Source: Amphiura filiformis (lineage: Eukaryota > Echinodermata > Ophiuroidea > Amphilepidida > Amphiuridae). From it: a stretch of DNA of 64,000 nt. A program made the position numbers and the translations under genes. Shown piece after piece: positions 15,528-28,200 of the stretch. The first letter of the stretch is position 1, and every line of letters starts with the position of its first letter. The notes beneath the pieces were generated by a model that saw only the letters and a program-made list of their open reading frames with translations, was not told the origin of the DNA and made no database searches. The stretch covers positions 60,623,547-60,687,546 of the forward strand of contig NC_092628.1 of assembly GCF_039555335.1 (NCBI RefSeq), in the 5' to 3' direction.

Positions 15528-16189
15528 CGTTGTTGCTGTCCATTTTAGTAGATCCAGCATTATGATCACGATCGAGATGATGTTTTTCGGGACTTCTGAA
15601 GATGTGACAAGCCGATAGAAATTAACAATTTCTCTGATCAAAATAGCTTTAGCTTTGCTAGCGAGTCAATGTTAAAATATTGAATTAGAGAATATATTAC
15701 AGTCAGAGAAATGGCAAAAAAATCATCAACACCGTCATCGTCGTCGTCGTCAATATCAGCAGCATTATCACCATCTTAATTAACACCTCCAGTATTTTAC
15801 GGATCGGAAATCCGTGTTACAGAAAGATAACTTTAGTGTCACTGTTGTTGTTGTATGACGTCTCGGGAGTACATGAATATGTAAATTGGATGTAATTACG
15901 CAAGAATACAAAATGAGAATTACATCATTATCATGATAACGATGATATCGTTTTTATACAGTTTTCTACATCATTGTACATTGTGGTTTGTAATTTATAG
16001 TGTCACCTTGTGAGAATGCAATCTTAACACCAATGTTATCTTTCCGTATCACGGATTTCCGAGCAAAACGTATTCCATGCAAACAAATGGTATCGCGCTG
16101 TTAATGATGCTGTCATTATTGTTATTGCTGCTGCTGCTGCTGCTGATGATGATGATGAGATTGTGATGATGTTGATATTATTATTATTA

Positions 16190-16266
<77 letters not shown>

Positions 16267-19200
16267 CTATTACTATGGGGACTACTGAAGACATGGTAAA
16301 GCCAATAGAAAATTAACAATTCTCTGATCAATATAGTTTTATCTTTGCGAGCAAGTCAAGGCTCTAGCAGTGATAAGACAATACGCAGATTTAATTAAGA
16401 GAAATGTGGAAACGCTTCCCATTTCTTTCCCCTACCCTTGAGATTTGACTACCCAGACCTACTAAGAGCCCCGACCTACATAATAGGGCTCGACAGGTGC
16501 GCATACATGCCAGGAAACAGCTTCTGCATTAATACAATACAATGGTAATGCAATTGATAAGGGCATCTTGTCATGCCAAAAGACTCTATTCATAAATTAC
16601 CTTAGAGGGAGAGGTTCATTCTATGTGATACATCCATCCCAATGCGATGTCATGTCTTCTATTCATTTCTCTTCTACGTGTTTGAATTAAATTAAATTTT
16701 ACAATGATTTTCCGAGATGTGATAAATCTACTTTTATAGAAGTTGTTGAACTTGTGCAAGTCGTTTCTATAGTCATAATAAATACGTTAATGATAATCGT
16801 TGATTACCTTTGGTATCGACATAAATGAGAGTTTAAATTAATTACATTACAGCCAAACATTGATAAGAAAAGAAGTTGTCGGTTTGCATAAATTATCACT
16901 TGCTGTCTGAATATAACTCTATACGTCCGCCCACGTGCAATGGATCATATAAAGTGTGTGTTCCATCTATTATATATAGCACCTCGCATAACATTAAATT
17001 GTCATCCGATTTTAATCCGTACATGAGATTGATTACTGCCTTAGCTAAGTGCATCAAGTGTGAGCCAGTGTGCCAAGGTTAATATTGTTCTACTGTTTCA
17101 TTTTTGTTATAAAGCAATTCGGAGAAATTCATTAATGCAATAATCTATTTTGGTACTTTTATAATCATTAAAAATAACCTATTAATAAGTGTTGACATTA
17201 AGAATGATGATTCAAAGGCATACAACACAATAAGATCAAACATCGCAAGATTTGAGAGAAATATGAATGAGAAATAGACATGTTTTGCGCACTTTATTAT
17301 ACTCCCAGCTACTCCCACTCAATGCGGATGTCAAAAAGATGGCTTGTATGGAAGAGAACCCGTTAACAAATATATTACTTGAATTAGAACTAAGACACGA
17401 AGAAGGATAATAGATTTGTTACTCGTACAGCTTGTATCGAATTGACGTCACGTGAATGCGATGCATATATCAGGTTAAATTATATCTATAAAAAAACACC
17501 TATAATTATAATGTGTGTTTTTCGCTGTATTTGATTAAAACAGAATGACATAAAACGTGTGTTTCCCGTGCATATATACGAGGTACAACGTGATGCAAGA
17601 TTTTCCCCTTATTTAAATAAAAATAGATATCAATGCTATACTTGATGATACAAAAATATCTAGCTTATTTTGGGTATATTTGTCTCAACTTCAATATCCT
17701 TTTATTTTGGCTTGATATTTAAGAAATTAGGCTCCTTATTATGAGATTTTATTATTGTACGATATTTTACAGATAAATAGGTATGTGCATATGTTTTCAG
17801 GGGGCGGTGTTTTCGATAATATGTCCATAACAAAAACCTACATAATGGAAATACTCAAAATATAATATAAAAGTATAAGATAAACGTATATTCTGAGGCA
17901 ATTCTACTGATTATTGAAGTATCCTCCTTACCGCATCTATAATATTATGTTTCCTACCTGCATTGTAGATTTTGTGTGTGGGCGGCGAGATGAGATTGAA
18001 GTTTATGTACTGTTTTTCGTCAAAAGCCTTAAGCTATAATATACAGTATATATTTAATTATTCATTGTTTGAACAAATCGAAGAAATTGGGTCCATATAG
18101 AAATAAACGGATTGACAACTTGATTTGCAGTTTTTATTTCATACTTGTGAGTGACCTGTGTTACAATGGCAAGTCGTTTGAAGATGAACAGGCTCTGTTT
18201 ATTGTTACGAGCCGCAATGACTCAAGGCCAAAATCACCTTTTACTAAAATTCACACGAATGCACAACACTAATGCTCTGTTTGATTAAGTTAACAAAATC
18301 TAAGTCTTTAATTGAAAGTAAAATATGCTTGGTACATGACAACAAAATGCACATACAATATAATCAAATAGCCTATATTCACGCTTTTAACTAATTACTA
18401 CTTAGCCGGAAATCTTCATCTTGGTGATCATAGAGTTTTATTGCAATGTTCTGGATGGCTGGTGTGTATCTCCTTATTCACTTGTCCTGTGAAAATCACT
18501 GTTCAGCGATGTCCACTGTACATTTGCATTTATAATCCTTTGCGTATAAAGTCCTCGCACAGAAATGGTGCTGCTTTCTCCAAACACGTATCTCCTTGCG
18601 CAATTATCCAAACACTTAACTCCTTGTGCAGATTTCCAAACACTTAACTCCTTGCACAGTTCTCCGAACACTTAACTCCTTGTGCAGTTCTCCAAACACT
18701 TAACTCCTTGCGCATATCTCCCAAAATGGTGTTTATTTCACCAATCACTCTCTTTCACCAGGAAAATGGTTTCTTTCTGCACTGCTCCACTTTATGGACA
18801 GATGTGTTGTTTTATAAATCAGACTCCAGCAAGTCTTTCATACACTCAAAATCTCCTTCGATGCTATATTGAAATAGCACATTATTGGCTGTGCAAAGTG
18901 GTTCAAATGTACCTCCTTTTGAAGCACAACCACCAACACACATATAGGCCTATAGAGAGTTTACAATTTCCCTTCATGTTCTGCAAAGAGCAAACTAAAA
19001 CTGTCACCTTCTATATACACACAATCTATAGACCTTTTATCACATTCACTTCCTGGAGGATTCCCAAAATGATGTTATATTCACTTTACTTGGGGATTTC
19101 GCCAATTGTGCAACACAATGAACATTCTGAAATAGTGGGGTTTTCCAAGATTATTGATAACTCTGATTGAGTTTGTTTCCCTAAAACATGTCATAACACA

Positions 19201-22200
19201 CAAACCAAACTCTTGGTTTTCCTCCTTTCTCTTATCTCTCATTAAATAATTTTAACTTGCAAACAAAGTTTAATTAAATTAAATTACTCAGGGCACATCA
19301 CATTATGAGCAGAAATTTGAGTTTGCTCTTTGATTTTGCAATAATGGCCTATCATATAAATGGCATTGCAATAAGTGGTAAAAGTACATTAGATTTCGTG
19401 GTACAGGCCTATCGTAGAATTCCGTCTAGAAGCATATATGCCTCTAAACGAGGGTTTTTTTAACGAAAGATATGAAAGGCCAATACCCTTCTCAAAAACA
19501 TTGCAATAGATTGGTCTTACAAATATACATGTTTGTACAGCCGCCTTTATCAGTAATATAGTTGTTCAAACTCCAAATAACGTTTTTGTTGAGAGTGTCT
19601 GCCTCTTGTCTCTTGTGTCAAAAAAACCTCGTTTAGAGGCATATATATATGCTTGTAGACGGAATTTTACGGTATATTCTGGTGTGACTGACACGCAAAT
19701 GACACTGCCCATACAAAGATCTGTCCGTAAGTTCTACCACCCCCAGTCACCCCACCCCATTTGTTCTGTGGTATGGTAAATCGTACAACGAAAAAGACGT
19801 ACGATTTGAAACAGAAAAGGGCTGGTAATATTGAATAATTGTATAGACAAAGTTGTAGTAGAAGTTTTCTATTCTACACAAATAGAAATGGTTGTGTAGT
19901 TTTACGATACATTCAGCCAAATGTGATGCACACGTAAAATAATCATATCTTGTGTGGGGAGTGGAATCCGTCGTAAGTCATGTTGGTGCAAAAAAGAAGG
20001 CATTTGATTTGAAATTAAGTATATCGTATACCGTAAACATAAGTTTACGAAATGAGTCTGTTGATTATTTCACGCATTTTTTTTAAATTTTTGGTCATTT
20101 CACAAGGTAAATTTCAAACAAGATGTGTCTTTTAAAACAACAACATCATTTGGCGCCTTTAAAGTTATGATACCGTATGTTATTGTAAGGCAATTCACGG
20201 AATGCAATCTCGATTATTTTTACTTTGTGACACTTGAAGTTATATGCAATAAACTTCGTTTAGGTTGAAGTAGCTGCTAATAAGTTTGTGAAAGTGTGTG
20301 TTTTTAATTGATACAAAATAAACTTGGTTCATACAGGCCGGGCATACATTAAACAGAACTTGTAATTATTGTAATTTTTGACGATAAACACCCCTTGGAT
20401 AATACGGCGGTGTTTATTCCATTGACGTAGTTATTTTGTTCATGTCATATCTACTTTACGTCTTCATTATACATTGGCAGCATGAAATTCTTCGAAAACA
20501 GCAGAAATATGTTTATCCAGCAAAATAAAATTACAACATATTGAATGATTTTGACATATGGATTTCTAAAAGCAGAATAATAAATATAAAAAGCCCAGAG
20601 CGACGCTTATACATTTGAATATATCAGGACACAGTCTGTTGACGTCAGCTGTGTATGGAGAAATCTTGGATTTTTATATCCTCCATACTCCTTCAATTCC
20701 TTGCACCCAAGTAGAATCAATTAAACTGCAGTTGCAGTTTTGTCCTTATTTTGATAAGGGTGATTATTGGCATTAATTGTTTTGACAGATATGGGCGTCA
20801 ATTTGAATAGCCTACTGTTGACACTATTTATTTTCTTTCTTTGTTCTTTTATCCCTTTATTATTCCCATATACGTCTTGAACGATTAAACAAATGTTTAT
20901 AATAAACGTTTAAGTACTATCTAAAGTAGTTTACAATATAATAGTTTATAATAATTTATAGACTTTTTATTAACATCCCGTCAGCGATGAAACTGTTTTC
21001 CCAGAACATTAGCTTTTGTTCAATCAATAGTTGGTGTTATTGATCTACCAAAGATATAGCGTAATAAATTGGATCGATTACAGATTGTCCTATGAAATTA
21101 ATTATTATGATGGTAGATTGCTTTTAATTTAACATAAGATGTCATTAATAATGACATCTGTTTCCTTTATTGTAGCTACAAATAACATGGGCTAATACGT
21201 GTAATTATATAATAATAATGGATTTCTAATTTAATTGTTCGTTGGAAATATATATCTTTTTGCGCAAATTTGGTGCAGTCGGTTAATGACATTATATAGC
21301 CACATTTTTAATTGCAATTTAATAATGTTCACGAGCATGATTGGCATTAACATGAATTAAACAAAATAGACAAAATTAAGAGAACGAACATGCCTGGTAT
21401 TGGTTCAATGCTTAGATAAACCAGTGCATGTTATAGGAAGACGTTAGTACATACAGGTTACATAGCACGTACATTGAATATAAATTATACATGCATGCAA
21501 CATATTTTCTGAAGCATTTTACGCGCAAGATCGACTAAGTAAATCAATAATAACTATAGCATTACAATCTCATTTTCACTTTACTTGCATTAATATCATA
21601 TATTATGAGGTTGACATATCTGCCAAGTTGAAACTGGCCGGAAGTCAAATGATAAGTATGTTGACGATTAAGAAATGGTCTTTATTATTCATACTTGGCT
21701 TTATTATTTGGTTTGTATTATACTGTTTTAGCTTAAGGGCCAAGTCTATATATTTTCTGGTAATAAAACATCTGGGTAAACGACAGGTATATCTGTCTAT
21801 TTCTTTACTAATGAAGTATTGTACACGTGTATTTCTGAGACGATTATTTTTGGTCTGAGCCTATATAATACACCTTTAATCAAACATGTTGGCTGAATTT
21901 AAAAATGATATAAATCCATGCACGGAAGGGGTGTCCCGCGAACGTTTCTGAATACTTGGCATTATGAAAAAAGGAATAGTTAACTATAAACCAAACATGT
22001 TACAATAATAGACAAATATATAAACGAATTCCCACCGGCGCATGAACAACCCAACAAGCTCCAACTGCATTAAAAACGAGGGAAGTTATTGTGCCGGTAC
22101 GGGACACGAACCCACAATCTTCTGTTTGGCATTATTGTTAATTTTGAATTGCTTTCCAATAAAATCTCAAATCAATCCAACTATTGAAACAGCATTTTGC

Positions 22201-25200
22201 AATGCTATATTCGATAAAGGTATATTAAGAAAAAAACTAGTAAAAAAGATATTGCGCGTTTAATCTCGTATACAGTTGCTTGTCAGCGGTATGTAATCTG
22301 AGATGGGGTTATATTTGTTTGCATATTGTTTATTCCTTCTTCACGAAGCTTGAGGGAGCTCTGGCAGACTACTAGATTATATAACAATCATAATAACACG
22401 CTATCTTTGTGCAGTGCCATTGTGATACAGAGCTCGAAACCTATATTTTTACTTTTTATGACAAAGAATTAGAATAAGATGAAATACGAAACGGAAACTA
22501 GATAAAATATGAATAAAGTAATTGAAGTTGTGTTGGCTACAGCTCCCTCATACAAACACCAAGAGTGATATGTTGGTTCGATCGGCTGAATTATTTAACC
22601 AAGGGCCATTCAGGGCGCACACTGCTAAAGTCGAAATATAATCAAAACTCGATCGGTCCAATCTTGCAGTCACATCACATTAACTTTATTTTATGATTAG
22701 ACTGGCCCAACTTAACTTCAATATTTGATTTTATAATATATCAAGGTTATGACAATATGTGTATCGCAACTTGATTTCATATATACCAAGGGTCATGTAA
22801 GTAATTCAATAAGTATATGAGGTATGTGTTTCAATGTTAGAAATCAGTCTACATCCCTCCTGGTTTAATAGGGATCATTGTATGACATAAATTATATCGT
22901 CAGTTGAGACTCAGTTGCATGAAATCACAACCCAAACTTCAGCAGTGGTGAAGTAACACCTGATTTCATCAGTGTCACAGCTAATTAACAATTATTAAGA
23001 ACAATAGCAACAACTTCATGGTGAAGTGCGTTATAGATATGTAATTAAACTAATCTTCAGAAGATCTGCACTATAATATATACAATCATCATCATTGCAA
23101 CACCCGCATTCACCACAACTACCCTGATGACGATGACGACAATTTCCCCCTATCATCATGAGTAGTAAAGACGTCCGTCTAAACAACATTCGCCCTGGCC
23201 TTGCAATAACTCTTGAGGCAAGCTTAATAATCAACGGTACCAGCTTTTAAAGCAAACGAAACAACAGTTACATTGTCAATAGCACTATGATCTTATACAA
23301 ATACAATGTAAGCAACATCATTCTTTAACAATGCGCGTGTTGTGCACGGAAATCCGTGATACGGAAAGATAACATTAGTGTCAAAGTTGTGTTAGCTCCC
23401 ACACACATAAGCCACAGAGAGTATATTGAGTAATTGGTTCGGTAAATCATGCAAGGGAACTGCACTCGCACTGCTAAGTCGAAATATAATAAAAACGTAA
23501 TCAGTAGAATCTTGCAGGCACACATAATTTTATTTGTGATCAGACTGTTCCAAGCTTAACTCAAGTTCAATATTGTAGCAAGATTATCGGTTCTGGCAAT
23601 GGTATGTATCAAAATTATACCAAGGGTCATGTAATTCAATAAGTATAGTATGTTTCAATGGTAGGGTTAGAAATCAGTGTAAATCCCTCCGAGTTATAAT
23701 ATTGAGTCGTCAAATGAGATTCAGGTACACGAAATCACTAATAACAGTGGTGAAGTATAACTGATTTCATCGGTGTCATGCACCATTATTGAATTGATTA
23801 AGAACAAAAGCAACAACAGCAATGTACAGTGCGTTAGGCCCAATAGATAGATATTTAATTAAACTAATGTTCTATCAAATAAAGTACAGAAGGTGGGAAA
23901 TTAAGCTAGATCTAGTTTTTATGTTTCAGATGAAGTGAACTTGAAAGGTGCGATGTTATTATATTGTCATCAATCGGATAGCATTTTGATGGCTGTAGAA
24001 ACGTCATTTGAAAACCGCCGATTTCCTAGTAGATCAACTACTTACACGAGCTGTGATTATGATCACGATTAAGCCGAGTGACGACCTTGTACTAATATAC
24101 ATGTTTATTAGTGTTTTACACGCGAGGCAATTTCAATATTGCTATTTTCCCTTTTCCTGTGGACAATCTTGCTATTGCATAATTTATTTGTGACCTGTAT
24201 ATAGCGCTAATATACGCTTACAGTGTGAGCTACTTTATTAAATAAACTGACACACTATATTTGATAGCATTCGGCCATTTTGCACTGCATGTGCATGAGT
24301 AGCATTTGGCTTTAATAAATCATAAAGCTCTATAACAATCCATAGGATTGCTTCTTCTTAACATGCTCAAGGAAATAAAACCCGGACTCCATGACCTTAT
24401 GACATTTACAAAAGCCGAAACCTAGAAAGCGTACGGTATGTCTTGCTTAGAGAATGGCAATCAATTACTCATGTCTGCTGAGCATTATTTGCACTATTCA
24501 GCTGATTTCAAGATATTTACAAATGTCAGTATCTTCTTCGAAAATCCACTCTCAGAAATACCACGCTTCGTATTGATATGAACGTATTCTACTTTTCAAG
24601 AATATTTTACTTGCATCGGTAATAGGTACCGGTATATGGTGTTGAAAATAAAAAATGAACTGTCGTCTTATTTGAACAACCGCCGTAGTAGACAGATTGA
24701 TCAGGCGGGAAATATGTGCCAGGAGGTGTAAGTTGCTTTCATAAATCTATACTTGGTATAAAGTATTTTTCTGCCTAATGTGGTTTCTGTCTAGCGAACA
24801 GAACCTGAGATATGATAACAACAGAATATTCAAGTATTAAATCACTATAAGCACGATTTACATTCACCAACTATTTTCAGATTATTTGTAGGAATATTGT
24901 CGTGTCTTGGTTGACGTGTAAAATTGGGTAAAACTTGACACCATGTACGCATGAAGTGTAAATGTGATGGCTTATTGTTTGGTAGTTGAAACAGGTGAAA
25001 TTGATGTTGTTCTCGCACCGGTCGAAATTTGTGACAAAGTGGCCGAATGCTGACGTCAGTATAGTGGTTGGCTAGCCACAGAGGATCAATGCCCGCGGGA
25101 TCAATGGTTTATTAGTATTAAACAGAAAATTAAAAGAATTAAAAAGCGATAATTTGTACGGGGCAACGAGGGAATGAAAAACAATGAAGAATTCAGTTAT

Positions 25201-28200
25201 TGTGACTATAGCTATGGGGTCCAGCCCTTGATCTTTAGAAGATCTTCACCCTATAAACTCATCATCATTGCAACACCCGCATTCACCCTGATGACGATGA
25301 CGTCAACATCCCGTCTATATATAACCAGCAGACGAATTCGTCCTTGCAATAACAACTCTTAGGAAAGCTTTAATTGATGTCATTATTGTCATTATTTGAT
25401 TATCATCATCTAAAACATAAGTATCAATAGCTTGTATGCATGTACCCACTTTTATAGTAGTAGAAACAACAGTACACTGCAAAACGCGTGTTTAGGAATT
25501 AAACACTTTTCTTGCACCACATTTCTAAACATGCTTGATTCCTAAACCCTATAGTGGCAGCCAGCCCTGATATATAGCTACTAACCGCTCCATCTCGGGG
25601 GCACTTGACTTGATGGGGGTGTGCAGATAGCGCACTGCAAAAAGTGTGTTTAGGAATTAAACACTTTTCTAAACACTATCTTGCACCATGTTTTTAAACA
25701 TGTTTAAATGCTACACATGTTTAGGAATTTGATGGGTATGTGTTTAGGAATTTAACACATGATGTTTTGGAATTTGACATTGGTTTTTAGGAATTAAACA
25801 CTTTTCTTGCACCACGTTTCTAAACATGTTTGATTCCTAAACACCAATGTCAAATTTCCTAAACACAGCCCATCAAATTCCTAAACATGTGTAGCATTTA
25901 AACATGTTTAAAAATGTGGTGCAAGATAGTGTTTAGAAAAGTGTTTAATTCCTAAACACACTTTTTGCAGTGTAACATTATCAATAGCACGATGATCTTA
26001 CAAGTACAATGTAAGCAACATCATTCTTTAACAATGCGCGTGTTGTGCACGGAAATCCGTGATACGGAAAGATAACATTAGTGTCAAAGTTGTGGCTCTC
26101 AAACCGTCTGTTCCATAGTATGCTTATAATGAAGTATTGTCATATAAAGAACAAAATTACGACCTCAAATACAAAAAGCAAACAAAAACCTTAGCATGTT
26201 AATCATTTAATATAAAAATCGCACCGGCCATACGGCCGTGTATATGCAGCTTTGCCGCACATACTTTAAACGAAAAGTGCATACAAATTGAGTAGGATAG
26301 ACTTCCCTGGATATATAATAAAAAGCAACCTCCATCTCCACTAACATCCATGCATTTATGCGTTAGGGAAATTAACGATTTAATGAAGGTTTTATTATCT
26401 TTCATATTGTCTGCCATTTAAACACGATGACCTTTTCAGAACGGAAACTGGTATACATCAAGGCTGGTTAATTATGCACACAGGCCTACCTACAAAACAA
26501 TATAAAATGGTATATGTACATGATCATGATGTAGATGCATGTTGTTGTTTTTATGTTAAACAGGCATACATGTACACAATTACAACTTTTTGGTCAACAT
26601 TATGAGTTGCTGGGGCTCATATAGCTGATCGATCCGCCACCATTTCAACTTGTCCAGAAATCAGAATAAATCAAGAAAAACTTTGTTATGTAATGACAGG
26701 CAACTTACCAATAATTGATCCAGTATAAGTATTGGTTATGCATATATAGTATAAACTTAACTGTGCATTATATTTTTTTTTAAATAATAAGGTGTTTTTA
26801 ATCTGCAAGACACGTAAAGCAAACATCATCAATGTAAATTGTATAAACACGATTTACATACACGCGTACATTTGACCCAGTTTTTCCATTTTCTCAGATT
26901 GAAGCTTTCGGTTGCTTTCAATAACGTCATTCAGTTGTATCACTTTGTGACCCGGCCATTTTTACTTTCCATAACCTACATGGAGCTAACAATTCCCCTT
27001 TCATATAATCCTAACATAATAGTGTCCTTTTTAAATGTCAATCTTAGTAAGATTCGTCTTAATTTTGAACGTTGGTGATCTCTTCTTGTCAGAACACGCT
27101 GTAAAACACAAACCTTAGCCCTAGTGACGTAGTGCTTACGTAAATGGTGCATACTCCCAGGAAAATGAAAACGGGGCATGCTATATATATGTGGGTATCA
27201 ATAATAAATATTTACATGTTAAGCTTCTTATAATACTAATAACGGCAGAGCGATTTGAGTTTGAATTGTTGATAATAACAAATAAGAAAGGATAGGAAAA
27301 TACTTTTATGACAAGTTTATATTTAAAAGTATACAATTAATTCCGATCCGTTATGTCCATACGTATATACTCTATATTTCTCGTGTTTTTCTATTTTTCT
27401 CAATCTTTTGGGCAGTGTGGATGATTATCGCCATTTTGTAAAGTGTTATGGTTAATTCACTGAATTCACTTCAATTTGTAAACAAAAATCTGTGGGTTAA
27501 TTAAAGTAATTACGGGATGTTTGGGTTAACTATAGGGACATGGTATTATCTCTTGGGGTCATCGCACAATTTTCTGCGCGGGTCACATAATAAAAATGTG
27601 CTTTTTCCAATACCGGGATCGTCAACTTGCTGAATTCGGTACGTCCTTATATTTACATCATGTACGTGTTACTGTATGGGTGGGTGTCCATGGTGTTTGT
27701 AATGAAATATGTATGGGTACAGGGGTGGGTGTAGGCCTATGTAATTAATGTATAATGATGGTGGGGTATGGGTGTAACCCGGATGTTTTGCCTTTTAAAT
27801 TTACGCAATGATAGCACAAGTAATACCAACCACACGCTGCAGTGTAAGTCCATGAACTCGGATGCTTAAAGTTCACGATGAAGTCGAAAATAGTATCATT
27901 TTGCACAAAACAAGTCGTCAATTACAAACTAGAGATGAGAAAACCACACGTGCGCGAATAAAACTTAAATAGAGCCCAACGCCTCTCAGTTGAACTTGCC
28001 CCTACAATTTATAATACACTATGCTAAAAATAAACCTGTTTACTACAACAGGTGATGTGCGGGATGATCTGCCGTAAATGACCTATGTGATGAAAGCATC
28101 AGCATTTTATAGCAGACAATTTCTAGTAACATATCCGAGAGTAGGCTGCTATTGTTTCTCTAATACAAGATTACAACAAACGCAATAATACAACGCTATA

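Larger units (their letters stand above)
15003..16360. repeat. Two-copy tandem duplication (unit about 700 bp) with nested inverted module
   Basis: Unit 1 (about 15003-15700) and unit 2 (about 15715-16360) share, in order: a CATCAT-rich start, ATTAACACCTCCAGTATTTTA, the module in one direction, TTTCTACATCATTGTACATT, the module in the other direction, a trinucleotide microsatellite, and AATTAACAATTTCTCTGATC-like sequence. The module pairs (15101/15367 and 15805/16062) look like terminal inverted repeats of a 260-bp element. Confidence 0.8.

Noticed and set aside
15289..15641. Open frames of poly-Asn, poly-Thr or poly-Leu
   Set aside because: They are translations of the TTG microsatellite with no conserved sequence on either side.
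16122..16331. Open frame rich in Ile
   Set aside because: Translation of the TTA microsatellite.
18581..18720. CRISPR-like array
   Set aside because: The 28-bp units are contiguous with no spacers, and the DNA is eukaryotic; it is a minisatellite.
18682..19170. 162-codon open frame on +
   Set aside because: No recognisable domain, no splice context, and it starts inside the 28-bp minisatellite. Composition looks like translated non-coding DNA.
22080..22150. Possible SINE B box on the minus strand
   Set aside because: Only GGGTTCGTGTCCCG fits; no A box and no second copy were found.
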